From Dolichospermum circinale AWQC310F (lineage in GTDB: Bacteria > Cyanobacteriota > Cyanobacteriia > Cyanobacteriales > Nostocaceae): 38,524 bases of DNA. The translations under genes and the position numbers were made by a program. Numbering within the stretch: position 1 is the first letter of the stretch; each line of letters begins with the position of its first letter. The notes beneath the pieces are model-generated. The model was not told the DNA's origin and did not search any database. It worked only from the letters and a program-made list of their open reading frames with translations. Where the stretch lies: contig NZ_KE384676.1 of assembly GCF_000426925.1 (NCBI RefSeq), positions 1 through 38,524 on the forward strand. Direction: 5' to 3'. This document shows positions 25,242 through 34,436 of the stretch, one piece after another.

Positions 25242-27534
25242 CTCCATCATTTGTCGGTACTATACTATGATTTAATACATTAATTTCTAATTTTTCTAGT
25301 CGCATTTTTACCTGTTGTAATAAAATTTGATTCTGAAATACGCCTCCTGTTAATGCTACTTGATTAAATTGATGTTCTTGTCTAAGTCGTTTAACAATTG
25401 TTCCAATAGCAACAGCTAAACTTTTATGAAATTTTGCGGCTATTTCTGATGATGAAATGTACTGTTTTATATCATTCAAAATTTCTCGCCATGTCGGGGA
25501 TGTATCTATATAATATATATTAGCTGATTTTTGCAATTTAAAGGAATAATTTAGAGTTTCTTTATTATTGTTTAAAATATTGGTATCAGCTATTGCTTCC
25601 ATTTCTATGGCTGCTTGTCCTTCATAGCTGCATTGTTCTGGACAAATACCTATTGCGGCTGCAACTGCATCAAATAATCTTCCTACTGATGATGTTAAGG
25701 GTGAATTAATACCTTTTTCTATGATTTGGTTGAGTAGTTTAGGGTTTTTATGTTCTAAAAATTTGATTATTTCTAAATCCCTGTATTCTTCTTGTATTTC
25801 GTGCCAACTAAAAGCATTAATTAATTGAGAATAGGTATTTCTCCAAGGTTGATAAATTGCCTGTTTTCCTCCTATCATGTGCATAGGTTTAAATGTTGCT
25901 AATCTTTGAAAAATTTGATAATCTGCTAATAAAAATTCTCCTCCCCATAATGTACCATCTTCTCCATATCCTAAACCATCAAAGGCTATTCCTAAAATCG
26001 GTTTTGTATCTAAAGAAATTTTATTTTCTGCCATACAAGCGGCTATATGGGCGTGATGATGTTGAATTTCTGCTAATTTAATATGATTAACCGTTGCTAG
26101 TTGTTTACCAAGTTTAGATGATAAGTATTCTGGATGTTTATCAATAGCAATTATTTCTGGTTTATGTTCAAACAAATTTAGATATAAATTCAATGTTTCT
26201 TGATAAGCATTAAACGCGGACGCATTTTCTAAATCTCCTAAATGTTGTGATAAAATCGCCTCACCTTCTCTTAATAAACAAAAGGTATTTTTCAACTCAC
26301 TACCCATGGCCAAAAGAGGCGGTATTTTTTCAAATCCCGGTGGTAAAATAATTGGTGCTGGTGCATATCCCCTAGCGCGTCTGAGGGTTTGAATTTTATC
26401 ATCAATAACTCTAACTACCGAATCATCTACTCTATTAACAATATCTCGATTATGTAATAGAAAATAATCAGCTATTTTCGATAATTTATCTTTAGCATCT
26501 TCATTATTTATACATTGTGGTTCATCACAAATATTAGCACTAGTTAAAACTATTGGTACTTTCATTCTTCTGAGAATTAAATGATGTAAAGGCGTATAAG
26601 GTAACATAAAACCCAGGGTATTTTGTCCTGGTGCTATAGCAGATGCTAATTGATGATTAGCTTTTATTTTTAATAAAACAATAGGTGCAGCCGAACTTGT
26701 TAATAATGCCTTTTCTAAATCATTAATATAGCAATATTCAGAAATAATATTTATATCTCTTGCCATTAAAGCCAAAGGCTTATGATATCTATGTTTACGA
26801 TTTCTGAGTTTTATAACTGCATTTTCCAAAGTAGCATCACAAGCCAAATGAAAACCACCTAAACCTTTAATAGCGACAATTTCACCCTTTTGTAATAAAG
26901 TACAAACAGCATCCAAATCATCCAACATTGAGAACATATCAGATATCACAGGTTTACCGTCAGCCCTTTCTAACCATGCACGAGGTCCGCATACAAAACA
27001 AGCCACAGGTTGAGCATGAAAACGACGATTTTCCACATCTTGATATTCCCTTTCACATTCCTTACACATTGGAAAATTCGCCATACTCGTATTATCCCTA
27101 TCGTAAGGAATAGCGCCAACAATAGTTAACCTTGGACCACAATGAGTACAATTAGTAAAAGGATAACGAAAATAACGACTAAAAGGATCAAAAATTTCCC
27201 TTTGACACTGAGAACAACTTGCAGCGTCAGGAGAGACTTGAGTTTTTATCACACCATTAACACTTGGAGAAATCACAAAATCATCAAAATTAAATTCTCC
27301 CCAATATAGACCTCTAACCACCTCATTAATCCTTGCCAAAGGCGGACATTCTTGATATAATTTATTCACAAACTCCGTGATTATTTCCTCACTACCAGAA
27401 ACACGAATTAACACCCCTTTACCATCATTATAAACCTCACCTTTCAAACCTAAAATATGAGCTAAACGATAAACAGTAGGACGAAAACCCACACCTTGTA
27501 CAGTCCCACAAACCCTAATTTCCTCTATTCTCAT
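25183..27534 (-). CDS. hypF: Carbamoyltransferase HypF
   Basis: A 783-residue enzyme that turns carbamoyl phosphate into a carbamoyl group for HypE. Domains in order are: acylphosphatase (VCGTVQGVGFRPTVYRLA, residues about 8-25), two zinc fingers (CSQC...CTHCGP and CKEC...CFVCGP, about 108-190), YrdC-like (AIKGLGGFHLACDA, about 222 on) and a Kae1/TobZ-like carbamoyltransferase (HHHAHIAACMAE, FDGLGYGEDGTLWGGE, ALTGGVFQN). Complete; the 3' end sits in a perfect tandem duplication. Confidence 0.97.
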   Translation of the reverse strand: MRIEEIRVCGTVQGVGFRPTVYRLAHILGLKGEVYNDGKGVLIRVSGSEEIITEFVNKLYQECPPLARINEVVRGLYWGEFNFDDFVISPSVNGVIKTQVSPDAASCSQCQREIFDPFSRYFRYPFTNCTHCGPRLTIVGAIPYDRDNTSMANFPMCKECEREYQDVENRRFHAQPVACFVCGPRAWLERADGKPVISDMFSMLDDLDAVCTLLQKGEIVAIKGLGGFHLACDATLENAVIKLRNRKHRYHKPLALMARDINIISEYCYINDLEKALLTSSAAPIVLLKIKANHQLASAIAPGQNTLGFMLPYTPLHHLILRRMKVPIVLTSANICDEPQCINNEDAKDKLSKIADYFLLHNRDIVNRVDDSVVRVIDDKIQTLRRARGYAPAPIILPPGFEKIPPLLAMGSELKNTFCLLREGEAILSQHLGDLENASAFNAYQETLNLYLNLFEHKPEIIAIDKHPEYLSSKLGKQLATVNHIKLAEIQHHHAHIAACMAENKISLDTKPILGIAFDGLGYGEDGTLWGGEFLLADYQIFQRLATFKPMHMIGGKQAIYQPWRNTYSQLINAFSWHEIQEEYRDLEIIKFLEHKNPKLLNQIIEKGINSPLTSSVGRLFDAVAAAIGICPEQCSYEGQAAIEMEAIADTNILNNNKETLNYSFKLQKSANIYYIDTSPTWREILNDIKQYISSSEIAAKFHKSLAVAIGTIVKRLRQEHQFNQVALTGGVFQNQILLQQVKMRLEKLEINVLNHSIVPTNDGGLSLGQSVIAAAKYLRETL

Positions 27535-27542
27535 TCTTCCTC

Positions 27543-27566
27543 CTCTGCGACTCTGCGACTCTGCGA
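27543..27566. repeat. Short tandem repeat, three CTCTGCGA units
   Basis: Three 8-bp units in the 39-bp gap between the NHL gene and hypF. Same unit as at 80-103. Confidence 0.85.
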
Positions 27567-27573
27567 GAGATAA

Positions 27574-28821
27574 TCAAAACTTCCAAATCAAAACGCGATT
27601 ATTCCCAGAATCAGAAATTACCGCAACTTCTCCACAAACCTTAACTCCATAACACCAATTTAAACTTTGTCGCGTTGCTAGTCCAAAATTGCGATTTTCA
27701 CTTTTATTTGTAAAGTTATCTTGCCCAATGACAACATCAGCATCCGCACCCTGTAATAATAGAATAGATTCTCGTTTTTTCCATCCTACTAAACGCGAAT
27801 TAGCCGTGTCAGCCACTATTAAATAATCTCCCCAAATATCTACCCCATAAGGCATACTTAAACTACTAGCACTAGGAAAATAAACCCCTTGATTTAATTC
27901 TACAAAATTAAAGTTTTCTTGTCCTAAAATCACCGCACAAGGAGTATTATTTTCTGTTGGTATTCCTGGCCAAATCATGACCCTGTTATTACCTGCATCA
28001 GTCACGACCAAATTATCATCCCAAATCGTGATATCATGACACCAACGCATACTAGCAGCAGTGGGAGAACCACCTCCATTTTCATTGCGTGATATCATAT
28101 CTGGTTGTCCCAAAACTATATCCGCAGGTTGACCATTTTCTGTGGGTAATTGATTCCAAATTAATAACCGACGATTTCCGGTATCAGCTACAAATAGTTT
28201 ACCTTGATAATGGAAAATACCATAAGGCCAATGTAGAGTATTAGCTGCGGGTTCTTGGTTTCCTCGATTTGGTTTATTATCAATAAAGTTAGTTTGTCCT
28301 AACACTAAATCTGCGGGAATATGACTATCTTTTGGAAGATTATACCAGATTAAAATGCGATGATTCCAAGCATCTGCAACAGCTAAACCATGACCACATT
28401 TACAAATACCCGTAGGCACACTAAATGTAGATTTTCCCGGTGTATTTTTGGCGTTTTGTCCTTCATGAAAAAAGTCAGGTTGTCCTATTACCCAGTCCGC
28501 AGGTTCATGGTCTTGTGTGGGTAAATTTTGCCACCCTAATAAACGATGATGTCCTGTATCTGCTACCCATAATGGTCCGGTTGGTGATAATAAACAAGCT
28601 GCACGGGGTCCAAACATTGTTGTAGGAGTGGGTGCAAGGGGAATTACTAACTGTTCGGGTGTAATATTATTTCCTAATATTATTTTGGCGCTATCAGGGA
28701 AGAGGGAGAAATGGGATATATTTTGGGTTTGCAATGTAGATAGGGAACTAATATTTACGTTATTTACTTCAGGTTTAGTTAATAAAATTGTAGGTTGGGT
28801 TGACGCAAGGAAACCCAACAT
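27574..28821 (-). CDS. NHL-repeat beta-propeller protein of the extended hyp operon
   Basis: A protein of up to 415 residues made of repeated NHL blades. Recurrent motifs such as VADTGHHRLLGW, VADAWNHRILIW, VADTGNRRLLIW, VTDAGNNRVMIW and VADTANSRLVGW alternate with ILGQ/VIGQ lines, giving about six blades and a protein- or ligand-binding propeller. In Anabaena an NHL protein directly precedes hypF in the extended hyp operon; a role in hydrogenase small-subunit maturation has been proposed, not proven. The first ten residues (MLGFLASTQP) are encoded by a palindromic GTTGGGTT repeat, so the natural start may be downstream, for example at a TTG giving LQTQNISHF. Confidence 0.88.
   Translation of the reverse strand: MLGFLASTQPTILLTKPEVNNVNISSLSTLQTQNISHFSLFPDSAKIILGNNITPEQLVIPLAPTPTTMFGPRAACLLSPTGPLWVADTGHHRLLGWQNLPTQDHEPADWVIGQPDFFHEGQNAKNTPGKSTFSVPTGICKCGHGLAVADAWNHRILIWYNLPKDSHIPADLVLGQTNFIDNKPNRGNQEPAANTLHWPYGIFHYQGKLFVADTGNRRLLIWNQLPTENGQPADIVLGQPDMISRNENGGGSPTAASMRWCHDITIWDDNLVVTDAGNNRVMIWPGIPTENNTPCAVILGQENFNFVELNQGVYFPSASSLSMPYGVDIWGDYLIVADTANSRLVGWKKRESILLLQGADADVVIGQDNFTNKSENRNFGLATRQSLNWCYGVKVCGEVAVISDSGNNRVLIWKF
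28795..28820. repeat. GTTGGGTT palindromic repeat
   Basis: An inverted repeat (GTTGGGTT ... AAACCCAAC) at the boundary between the NHL gene and the restriction-modification pseudogene. Relatives are at 29596-29620 and in the tandem pair 29643-29740. The repeat appears to have inserted into or created the apparent 5' end of the NHL frame. Confidence 0.65.
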
Positions 28822-28823
28822 AT

Positions 28824-29520
28824 TTAGATGATCGGAAAACCTGGAATAATTCTATCAATTTCTTCCATTATTCGGAAAGTTTCTGTTAAGGAGATAACAA
28901 TTTTTTGATAATGGTTAATCTCTTGGGTAGATAATTCTCGTTTGGCGTTTTTTCTGTCTTTTAACCATTTGTCTAATACTTGGTATCTACCAATTTTAAA
29001 TTCCTAGATATGTGAATGAGTTAAATAGGTTTTGATTACTGGTTAAGGGAAGACGGGGAAAATCTATTTTCAGAAATTCAGCGTATCTAGTGCGGTATGA
29101 TTGTAGTAATTCTCTGATTGGTTGTAAATTATTAATTACAATAATTTTACCTGATTTTAAATCAGCTAGTTTAGTAGTTTTTTCACATTCTCCGTTTACA
29201 TACCAATGAAATTCTAGATAATTATTTAAAATCAAATTGTCACCAATATTTGATTCTAAATAACGTTTGATTTGTGCTGTTTTTTCGATTTTAGTTCAAT
29301 CAATATTAATATCTTTAGCTTTTATATATCCTAAAATCCGATCATTTTTTCTGACAGTTAAATCTGGTATTCCTGCTTGATTACCTTTTTCTTCAATTCT
29401 GGCATTAATCCCCATCATTAAACCCTCAATGAGACGTTTTAGGCTGGGGTAATGACTGCTTTGTCCACCACTTTTAAGATTTTATTGTAAGTCTTGGATG
29501 TAGTTATTAAAATCAGACAT
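28824..29520 (-). pseudogene. Eco57I/type ISP-like restriction-modification enzyme, decayed
   Basis: The minus strand reads as an N-terminal fragment (MSDFNNYIQDLQ-stop, then SLKRLIEGL, GIPDLTVRKND, ILGYIKAKDI-stop, then TAQIKRYLESN, LILNNYLEFHWYVNGE) that matches the DNA-recognition/nuclease front of Eco57I-like enzymes. After a frame break near 28990 comes a C-terminal fragment (KIGRYQVLDKWLKDRKN, INHYQKIVISLTETFRIMEEID). The methyltransferase core of several hundred residues is missing. Two in-frame stops plus the deletion make this clearly dead. It sits between the small membrane proteins and the NHL gene, so a restriction gene entered the hyp operon and then decayed. Confidence 0.82.
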
Positions 29521-29642
29521 AATCCCTGGATAATTATTTATTAATCTTCTTTTTAGAATAGCATATAATTGTAATTTGTAATGTATTTGTAGCTTGGGTT
29601 AAGCGACAGCGAAACCCAACAAAGTCCTGAAAATGTTGTAAT

Positions 29643-29740
29643 CTACTTGTTTATCTGTTGATCATGTTGGGTTTTCTGGTGTCAACCCAACCTACTTGTT
29701 TATATATTGATCATGTTGGGTTTTCTAGTGTCAACCCAAC
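29643..29740. repeat. Two 49-bp tandem units containing GTTGGGTT palindromes
   Basis: Units 29643-29691 and 29692-29740 begin CTACTTGTTTAT and end GTCAACCCAAC, differing at only a few positions. Each contains a GTTGGGTT/AACCCAAC inverted repeat. A further related palindrome (TTGGGTTAAGCGACAGCGAA... AACCCAA) is at 29596-29620. This patch separates the small membrane protein genes from the pseudogene. Confidence 0.85.
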
Positions 29741-29750
29741 CTACTGTAAA

Positions 29751-29975
29751 TCATTTCATTCTAAAATCTTGCAATAAAAAAGGCATAATTGCACCCGTAA
29801 TTAAACTAGCTACAGTAATGGGAATACAAAGGGGAATTGATGCTTGTGCTAGTAATACTAATATAACTGTGCCAATACCACTAGCAATTATAGTTTGACG
29901 CAGAAAATATATGGGGTCACGGAATAGTTTACCCTTAAAAAATAACTTAATAGAAAACCAACTTAATTCTAACAT
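29751..29975 (-). CDS. Small membrane protein, extended hyp operon
   Basis: A 74-residue protein with a hydrophobic C-terminal two-thirds that can form two membrane helices (TIIASGIGTVILVLLAQASI and CIPITVASLITGAIMPFLL). A strong AGGAGG lies upstream of the ATG, and it follows the 87-residue gene by 8 bp. No known family is recognised. Similar pairs of small membrane proteins occur upstream of hypF in Anabaena. Confidence 0.78.
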   Translation of the reverse strand: MLELSWFSIKLFFKGKLFRDPIYFLRQTIIASGIGTVILVLLAQASIPLCIPITVASLITGAIMPFLLQDFRMK

Positions 29976-29983
29976 ATATCCTC

Positions 29984-30247
29984 CTAGTAATTAGCTAATA
30001 AATTCAGGATAAATAACCCTAAAATTACCGCAGGAATTACCCCCGCTGGTGCGAATAAACTACCAATTATGGCTGCAAATTTGTATCCGATATCTTTACC
30101 AGCAAGGATAATTCCACCAATTGCACCACCAACCATTGATAAAATTACAGCAATGATTAACCAAGTAAATCCTGTGGTGAAATTTAATTCTGTATTTAGA
30201 CTATACAGAAAGTTAATAAATTCTGGATCATTGACAAAATTAAACAT
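29984..30247 (-). CDS. Small membrane protein, extended hyp operon
   Basis: An 87-residue protein with two glycine/alanine-rich helices (TWLIIAVILSMVGGAIGGIIL and FAAIIGSLFAPAGVIPAVIL), likely a membrane hairpin. AGGAG overlaps the end of the TPR gene 10 bp upstream, so translation is probably coupled. Function unknown; location suggests a hydrogenase-related or membrane-anchoring role. Confidence 0.8.
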   Translation of the reverse strand: MFNFVNDPEFINFLYSLNTELNFTTGFTWLIIAVILSMVGGAIGGIILAGKDIGYKFAAIIGSLFAPAGVIPAVILGLFILNLLANY

Positions 30248-30257
30248 GATGATTCTC

Positions 30258-31226
30258 CTATACTTGGATTTCTGCGGCTAAATCTTCTAGTGCTTTACCT
30301 ACTATTTCTGCTTGTTCTAATTGTTGATGTTCTGTAAATATTTCCCAAGCTTGCTGATAGTATTCTCGCGCTTGCAAAAGATTTATTTGATTTCCTAATT
30401 CCGGTTTTTCAGGATTATCAGGTAAGTTGAAAAGAACATTAGCTTTGTTAGAAATTGTGTTAGCATATTCTAACGGTGTATCTTGAGGATTACGCACTTT
30501 CAAAGCTTCATTGTAAGCTAAAACAGCCCGTAAATTATTTTCTCCAGGATGAGAACTCACTAAATATTGTAAAGCATTTCCTAAATTATTTTGCAACATT
30601 GCATATTCTCTAGGATGGTCAATTATGTTAATATGTTTGAGAGCAGTTTCAAAAGACTGTATTGCTAAACCTTGACGTAAAGATTCCCGTTCTGATGCCA
30701 TTGGCATAGACAGATAAGCGATCGCTATATTATTATATAAAATCGCATATTCTTGCGGATACTTTTCCCAAGTAAACACCCGCAAAGCCTGATGATAAAC
30801 ATGAATACTATCAGTTATCCGCGCTAAATTTTCGGGAACTAAAGACTGTAAAACTAAACCCAAATTCATTTGGGCTGCTGCTACCTCCTCCGCTGTGGCA
30901 AATTGTTGTAAAATTGGCAAAGCTTCCTCATAATCTACCCGCGCTTCTTGCAACATCTGGGAATCACCATCAGGAATCATCTGTAATGCCCCTGCCCTGC
31001 CCACCTTAGCCCGTGCTTTCAGTAAAACGTATTCCTCCCCACACATTTGATATGCACGGTCAAATAGCCCAATTGCATGGCGTAAATCTTGGGATGTTTG
31101 CGGCTTTTTTTGTAAACCTGTAGCAATTTCCATCAGCATTTGGATTTTTTCTGCTGTTGTTGCTGACTCGGAAGATATAGCCGCGATCGCTGCTTTGACC
31201 GCTGAATCTGTCATACTAGATATCAT
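30258..31226 (-). CDS. TPR-repeat protein at the head of the extended hyp operon
   Basis: A 322-residue soluble protein with a series of tetratricopeptide-like helical pairs, for example YNNIAIAYLSMP, LQNNLGNALQYLV and ANTISNKANVLFNL. These form a binding scaffold. A TPR protein also belongs to the set of genes upstream of hypF in Anabaena PCC 7120. An internal ATG at 31214 (MTDSAVKAAI) is an alternative start. It is the first gene of the minus-strand unit that leads through the small membrane proteins to hypF, so the operon promoter is expected at 31227-31473. Confidence 0.87.
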   Translation of the reverse strand: MISSMTDSAVKAAIAAISSESATTAEKIQMLMEIATGLQKKPQTSQDLRHAIGLFDRAYQMCGEEYVLLKARAKVGRAGALQMIPDGDSQMLQEARVDYEEALPILQQFATAEEVAAAQMNLGLVLQSLVPENLARITDSIHVYHQALRVFTWEKYPQEYAILYNNIAIAYLSMPMASERESLRQGLAIQSFETALKHINIIDHPREYAMLQNNLGNALQYLVSSHPGENNLRAVLAYNEALKVRNPQDTPLEYANTISNKANVLFNLPDNPEKPELGNQINLLQAREYYQQAWEIFTEHQQLEQAEIVGKALEDLAAEIQV

Positions 31227-31473
31227 AATTGGTGTACTCTAACTAGTTGAAGAAAAGAATTAAATTATCAATATCTAGGTTGCATAAATTACGGAAATTT
31301 TAATTATCAATCTAGAAATATTCTATCTCTATAGATAATCAGATAAAATCCCAGCAACGCACATTTTAATTAATAGGTATTACTACCAAAAATATAATTG
31401 AGTTATTTAATTAATAATTATTAATTACTATAAAACAACCTCTAGAAAAAGTCTAGAGTAAAATTACTTATCT

Positions 31474-32088
31474 TTATAGAAATTTTACAGAATCAAGATG
31501 ATTAAAATTAAATAGCATTTCTGGATCTTCCAAAAGCAATACTTCTACAGAATAAGATTTTAACCACTCTTGAAAAGAACGTCCACCTTGTTCAATATAC
31601 TGCCTTAATTCCGGTAAACAACGACGACGATAAAAACCACATAAAGGCTGCCAAATTTGATGATTTTGTACCAAAGCTGCTATTTTATTTTCGGGAATTG
31701 TATCTAATTGACCTATCCAATTTTGCAATATTTCTAGCCGTAAATTTGGTAAATCACAAGCCAATAAAAGTACCCAATTTGTTTCTACTGCTGCTAAACC
31801 TTGCATAAAACCTACAAGGGGTCCATGGGTGCGGGGTTCATTTCCAGTTTCCCCAGGTAAAGGAACTTCTCGAATAAATTGACTGTGAGGTGTGAGTAAT
31901 TCTTGATAACGTTCTGGCCAGGGAGTGACAATATAAACTTTATCCGTACAAGCCTCTGCAATAGTACAAATTAATCTTAACATAGGCACACCGCCCATGG
32001 CAATCAAAGCTTTATCTCTACCCATGCGAGTGCTTTTACCACCAGCTAAAATAATAGTCGTAACATGATACTGGGAATCAATATTCAT
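31474..32088 (-). CDS. mobA: Molybdenum cofactor guanylyltransferase MobA
   Basis: A 204-residue nucleotidyltransferase that adds GMP to molybdopterin to form the bis-MGD cofactor used by nitrate reductase. The GTP-binding signature LAGGKSTRMGRDKA is intact, with LLLACDLPNL as the metal-binding strand and the catalytic region GPLVGFMQGL. It lies divergent from a nitrate-reductase-associated gene, which fits a shared nitrate-assimilation role. Confidence 0.94.
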   Translation of the reverse strand: MNIDSQYHVTTIILAGGKSTRMGRDKALIAMGGVPMLRLICTIAEACTDKVYIVTPWPERYQELLTPHSQFIREVPLPGETGNEPRTHGPLVGFMQGLAAVETNWVLLLACDLPNLRLEILQNWIGQLDTIPENKIAALVQNHQIWQPLCGFYRRRCLPELRQYIEQGGRSFQEWLKSYSVEVLLLEDPEMLFNFNHLDSVKFL

Positions 32089-32137
32089 AATATTTGTATT
32101 TTATAGCAATCCGATTCGTTAATTTTTGGGTTATTTA

Positions 32138-32184
32138 GTCATCTTTAGATGACCTTGGCTATGAGACTGGGAATTAATTCCCAG
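32138..32184. promoter_or_regulatory. Two palindromes in the mobA / nitrate-associated divergent promoter
   Basis: GTCATCTTTAGATGAC (32138-32153) and the perfect 18-nt palindrome CTGGGAATTAATTCCCAG (32167-32184) lie between two divergent genes. They may be operators or transcript hairpins; the second also resembles common interspersed repeats. No consensus NtcA site (GTA-N8-TAC) was seen. Confidence 0.5.
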
Positions 32185-32272
32185 GCGGGCTATAGATCCT
32201 ACGATATTTTCTCATAAATCATTTACAATAACTATATAAATCTATTTTTCATAAATAAATAACACCCATTTT

Positions 32273-32734
32273 ATGACAGATTTTTTTGAATTTGAAGCGG
32301 ATTTTGTTGATTCCTTGCGCTGTATTCCTATGCTAGTACGTTACAAGCTAGATACTTGCGGAATTAAGCTAAAATTAGCAGAATGGAATGAGATGAATCA
32401 AGAGTCACGTCAAAAATTAATCATATTACCTTGTGCTACAGATAGTCAAATTCATAATTACAGAGATTATATTCAGCAGCTAGTATTAAAACTGACTGGT
32501 AAATCTGTGGCTGAATTACCAATTGAACCTAATCCACCATGGTTAGATATCACCAATATTCCCAGAAGTGTTGACGAAAAAGCTCAAGAAATAGGTATAA
32601 TTATCACTATCGAAGCTTGGAAAAATTTAACCATTTTACAGCGGTTTGTCCTAATTAAACTCAGTCGTCCTAGTCATGAAAATAAAAACTTTTTACCGGC
32701 TTTGGTAGAATTTAATTTATTGCCAAAATCCTAA
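32273..32734 (+). CDS. Nitrate reductase associated protein
   Basis: A 153-residue cyanobacterial protein of the nitrate-reductase-associated family (FEFEADFVDSLRCIPMLVRYKLD near the start, LTILQRFVLIKLSRPSH near the end), genes for which often cluster with narB and molybdenum-cofactor genes. Its biochemical role is unknown. Divergent from mobA, supporting the assignment. Confidence 0.85.
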   Translation: MTDFFEFEADFVDSLRCIPMLVRYKLDTCGIKLKLAEWNEMNQESRQKLIILPCATDSQIHNYRDYIQQLVLKLTGKSVAELPIEPNPPWLDITNIPRSVDEKAQEIGIIITIEAWKNLTILQRFVLIKLSRPSHENKNFLPALVEFNLLPKS

Positions 32735-32785
32735 ATTCTGCTATATTGCTATGGATGATACTTTTTAAGTAATTAGTAAAAGCAA

Positions 32786-32992
32786 ATGATTAAATTAGAC
32801 CAGTTTTTAAAGTTTATTGGTATAGCCTCTACGGGAGGTCAAGCGAAATTGTTGATACTTGATGGTGAGGTGAAAGTGAATGGTATAGTGGAAACAAGAA
32901 GAGGCCGGAAATTAGGAGATGATGATATAGTGACAATAGGACGAGAAACTTTTAAAGTAGGGGAAATTATACAGCAAGTTGAGCTTGAGTGA
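32786..32992 (+). CDS. S4-domain RNA-binding protein (YbcJ-like)
   Basis: A 68-residue stand-alone S4 domain (LDQFLKFIGIASTGGQAKLLI, DGEVKVNG, ETRRGRKLGDDD). It probably binds structured RNA; the target is unknown. 51 bp after the nitrate-associated gene. Confidence 0.9.
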   Translation: MIKLDQFLKFIGIASTGGQAKLLILDGEVKVNGIVETRRGRKLGDDDIVTIGRETFKVGEIIQQVELE

Positions 32993-33473
32993 AGTACACT
33001 TTGTGCAGGCAAGATGCCCGCACCACAAGAGTTTTATTATTAATATCTGTACTTCATAAGATCGGGAACTGCTGGATCACGTCCTGATAATTAATTAATT
33101 TTTATACTTGTTATTTATTTGTTATTTTACTGCCATTTGCCTATTCAAAAACTTTTAAGTTTTATTTAGAAAAAAGGTAATTGACTTAAATAATACCTTA
33201 GATTATAATAACAAATATAGCTATAGCACTCCTAAAGAAAATGTGTTTGTGGCAATTGCAGTAGACATAGACATCTCCCTGTTCTCCTCCTCCGTGATCT
33301 CTGTGTCCCAAGTGGTTGGTTAATACAAATGTTGCCCACAAATCAAATAGGAGTCCAAATTAATGATCAAGAGGGTCAAAATCTACAAGCTAAATCCTGA
33401 AAAAAGGGTAAGTTATACCCTTAAATAACTTCCTTAATTGTCCATTGTCAACATATATAAAAATACATAGCTA
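32993..33473 (+). promoter_or_regulatory. hupS upstream region
   Basis: A 481-bp gap before hupS. It begins with a GGCAAGATGCC-type palindromic repeat (33001-33028). A perfect 7-bp hairpin at 33404-33422 (AAGGGTA / TACCCTT, loop AGTTA) lies 51 nt upstream of the ATG, in the likely leader. GTAGACATAGACAT near 33264 is a weak NtcA-like match. In heterocystous cyanobacteria hupSL transcription depends on nitrogen status and heterocyst development; exact sites cannot be proved here. Confidence 0.5.
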
Positions 33474-34436
33474 ATGACTAATGTACTTTGGCTACAAGGT
33501 GGTGCTTGTTCAGGTAACACCATGTCATTTCTGAATGCGGAAGAACCGACAGCTTGTGATTTAATTGCTGATTTCGGCATGAAAATACTTTGGCATCCTT
33601 CCCTGGGTTTAGAATTGGGTGATAACGTCCAAATCATGTTATGGGACTGTATTTTAGGGAAAACGCCCCTGGATATTTTGGTATTTGAAGGCAGCGTAGT
33701 TAACGCCCCTAATGGTACAGGAGAATGGAACCGGTTTGCAGACCGTCCTATGAAAGATTGGTTAAACGATTTAGCCAAAGTTGCCAAATTCATTGTCGCA
33801 GTAGGAGACTGTGCGACCTGGGGGGGAATTCCCGCAATGTCACCCAACCCCAGCGACTCCAAAGGACTACAATTTCTGAAACGGGAAAAAGGCGGTTTTT
33901 TAGGTTCAGATTTTGTCAGTCAAGGTGGTTTACCCGTCATTAATATTCCCGGTTGTCCCGCACACCCCGACTGGATAACGCAGATATTAGTAGCGATCGC
34001 CACCGGACGAATTGATGATATAGTTCTCGATGAACTACATCGTCCCCAAACCTTCTTTAACACCTTCACCCAAACCGGTTGTACCCGCAACATTCACTTT
34101 GCATACAAAGCCACAACCGGGGAATTTGGCCAACGGAAAGGTTGTCTATTTTACGACTTAGGTTGTCGTGGACCCATGACCCGTTCTTCCTGTAACCGTA
34201 TTCTTTGGAACCGCGTCTCCTCCAAAACCCGCGCTGGAATGCCCTGTTTAGGCTGTACAGAACCGGAATTTCCCTTTTTTGACCTTGAACCCGGAACAGT
34301 CTTTAAAACCCAAACCGTCATGGGAGTACCCAAAGAAATACCCCCCGGAGTCAACCATAAAGATTACGCAGTGCTTACCGTTGTCGCCAAAGACACAGCC
34401 CCAAAATGGGCAGAGGAAGACTTTTTTACCGTTTAG
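33474..34436 (+). CDS. hupS: Uptake NiFe-hydrogenase small subunit HupS
   Basis: A 320-residue iron-sulfur small subunit that takes electrons from the NiFe site of HupL during H2 oxidation. Cysteines for the clusters are visible in QGGACSGNTM, VGDCATWGG, NIPGCPAHPDW, GCTRN, GCLFYDLGCRGP, SSCNRI and MPCLGCTEP. It starts directly at the fold without a twin-arginine signal peptide, as usual for cyanobacterial HupS. Complete. Confidence 0.97.
   Translation: MTNVLWLQGGACSGNTMSFLNAEEPTACDLIADFGMKILWHPSLGLELGDNVQIMLWDCILGKTPLDILVFEGSVVNAPNGTGEWNRFADRPMKDWLNDLAKVAKFIVAVGDCATWGGIPAMSPNPSDSKGLQFLKREKGGFLGSDFVSQGGLPVINIPGCPAHPDWITQILVAIATGRIDDIVLDELHRPQTFFNTFTQTGCTRNIHFAYKATTGEFGQRKGCLFYDLGCRGPMTRSSCNRILWNRVSSKTRAGMPCLGCTEPEFPFFDLEPGTVFKTQTVMGVPKEIPPGVNHKDYAVLTVVAKDTAPKWAEEDFFTV

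Noticed and set aside
29707-29898. 63-codon plus-strand frame
   Set aside because: Starts in a GTTGGGTT palindrome and then runs antisense to the 74-residue membrane protein gene, which has a strong AGGAGG.
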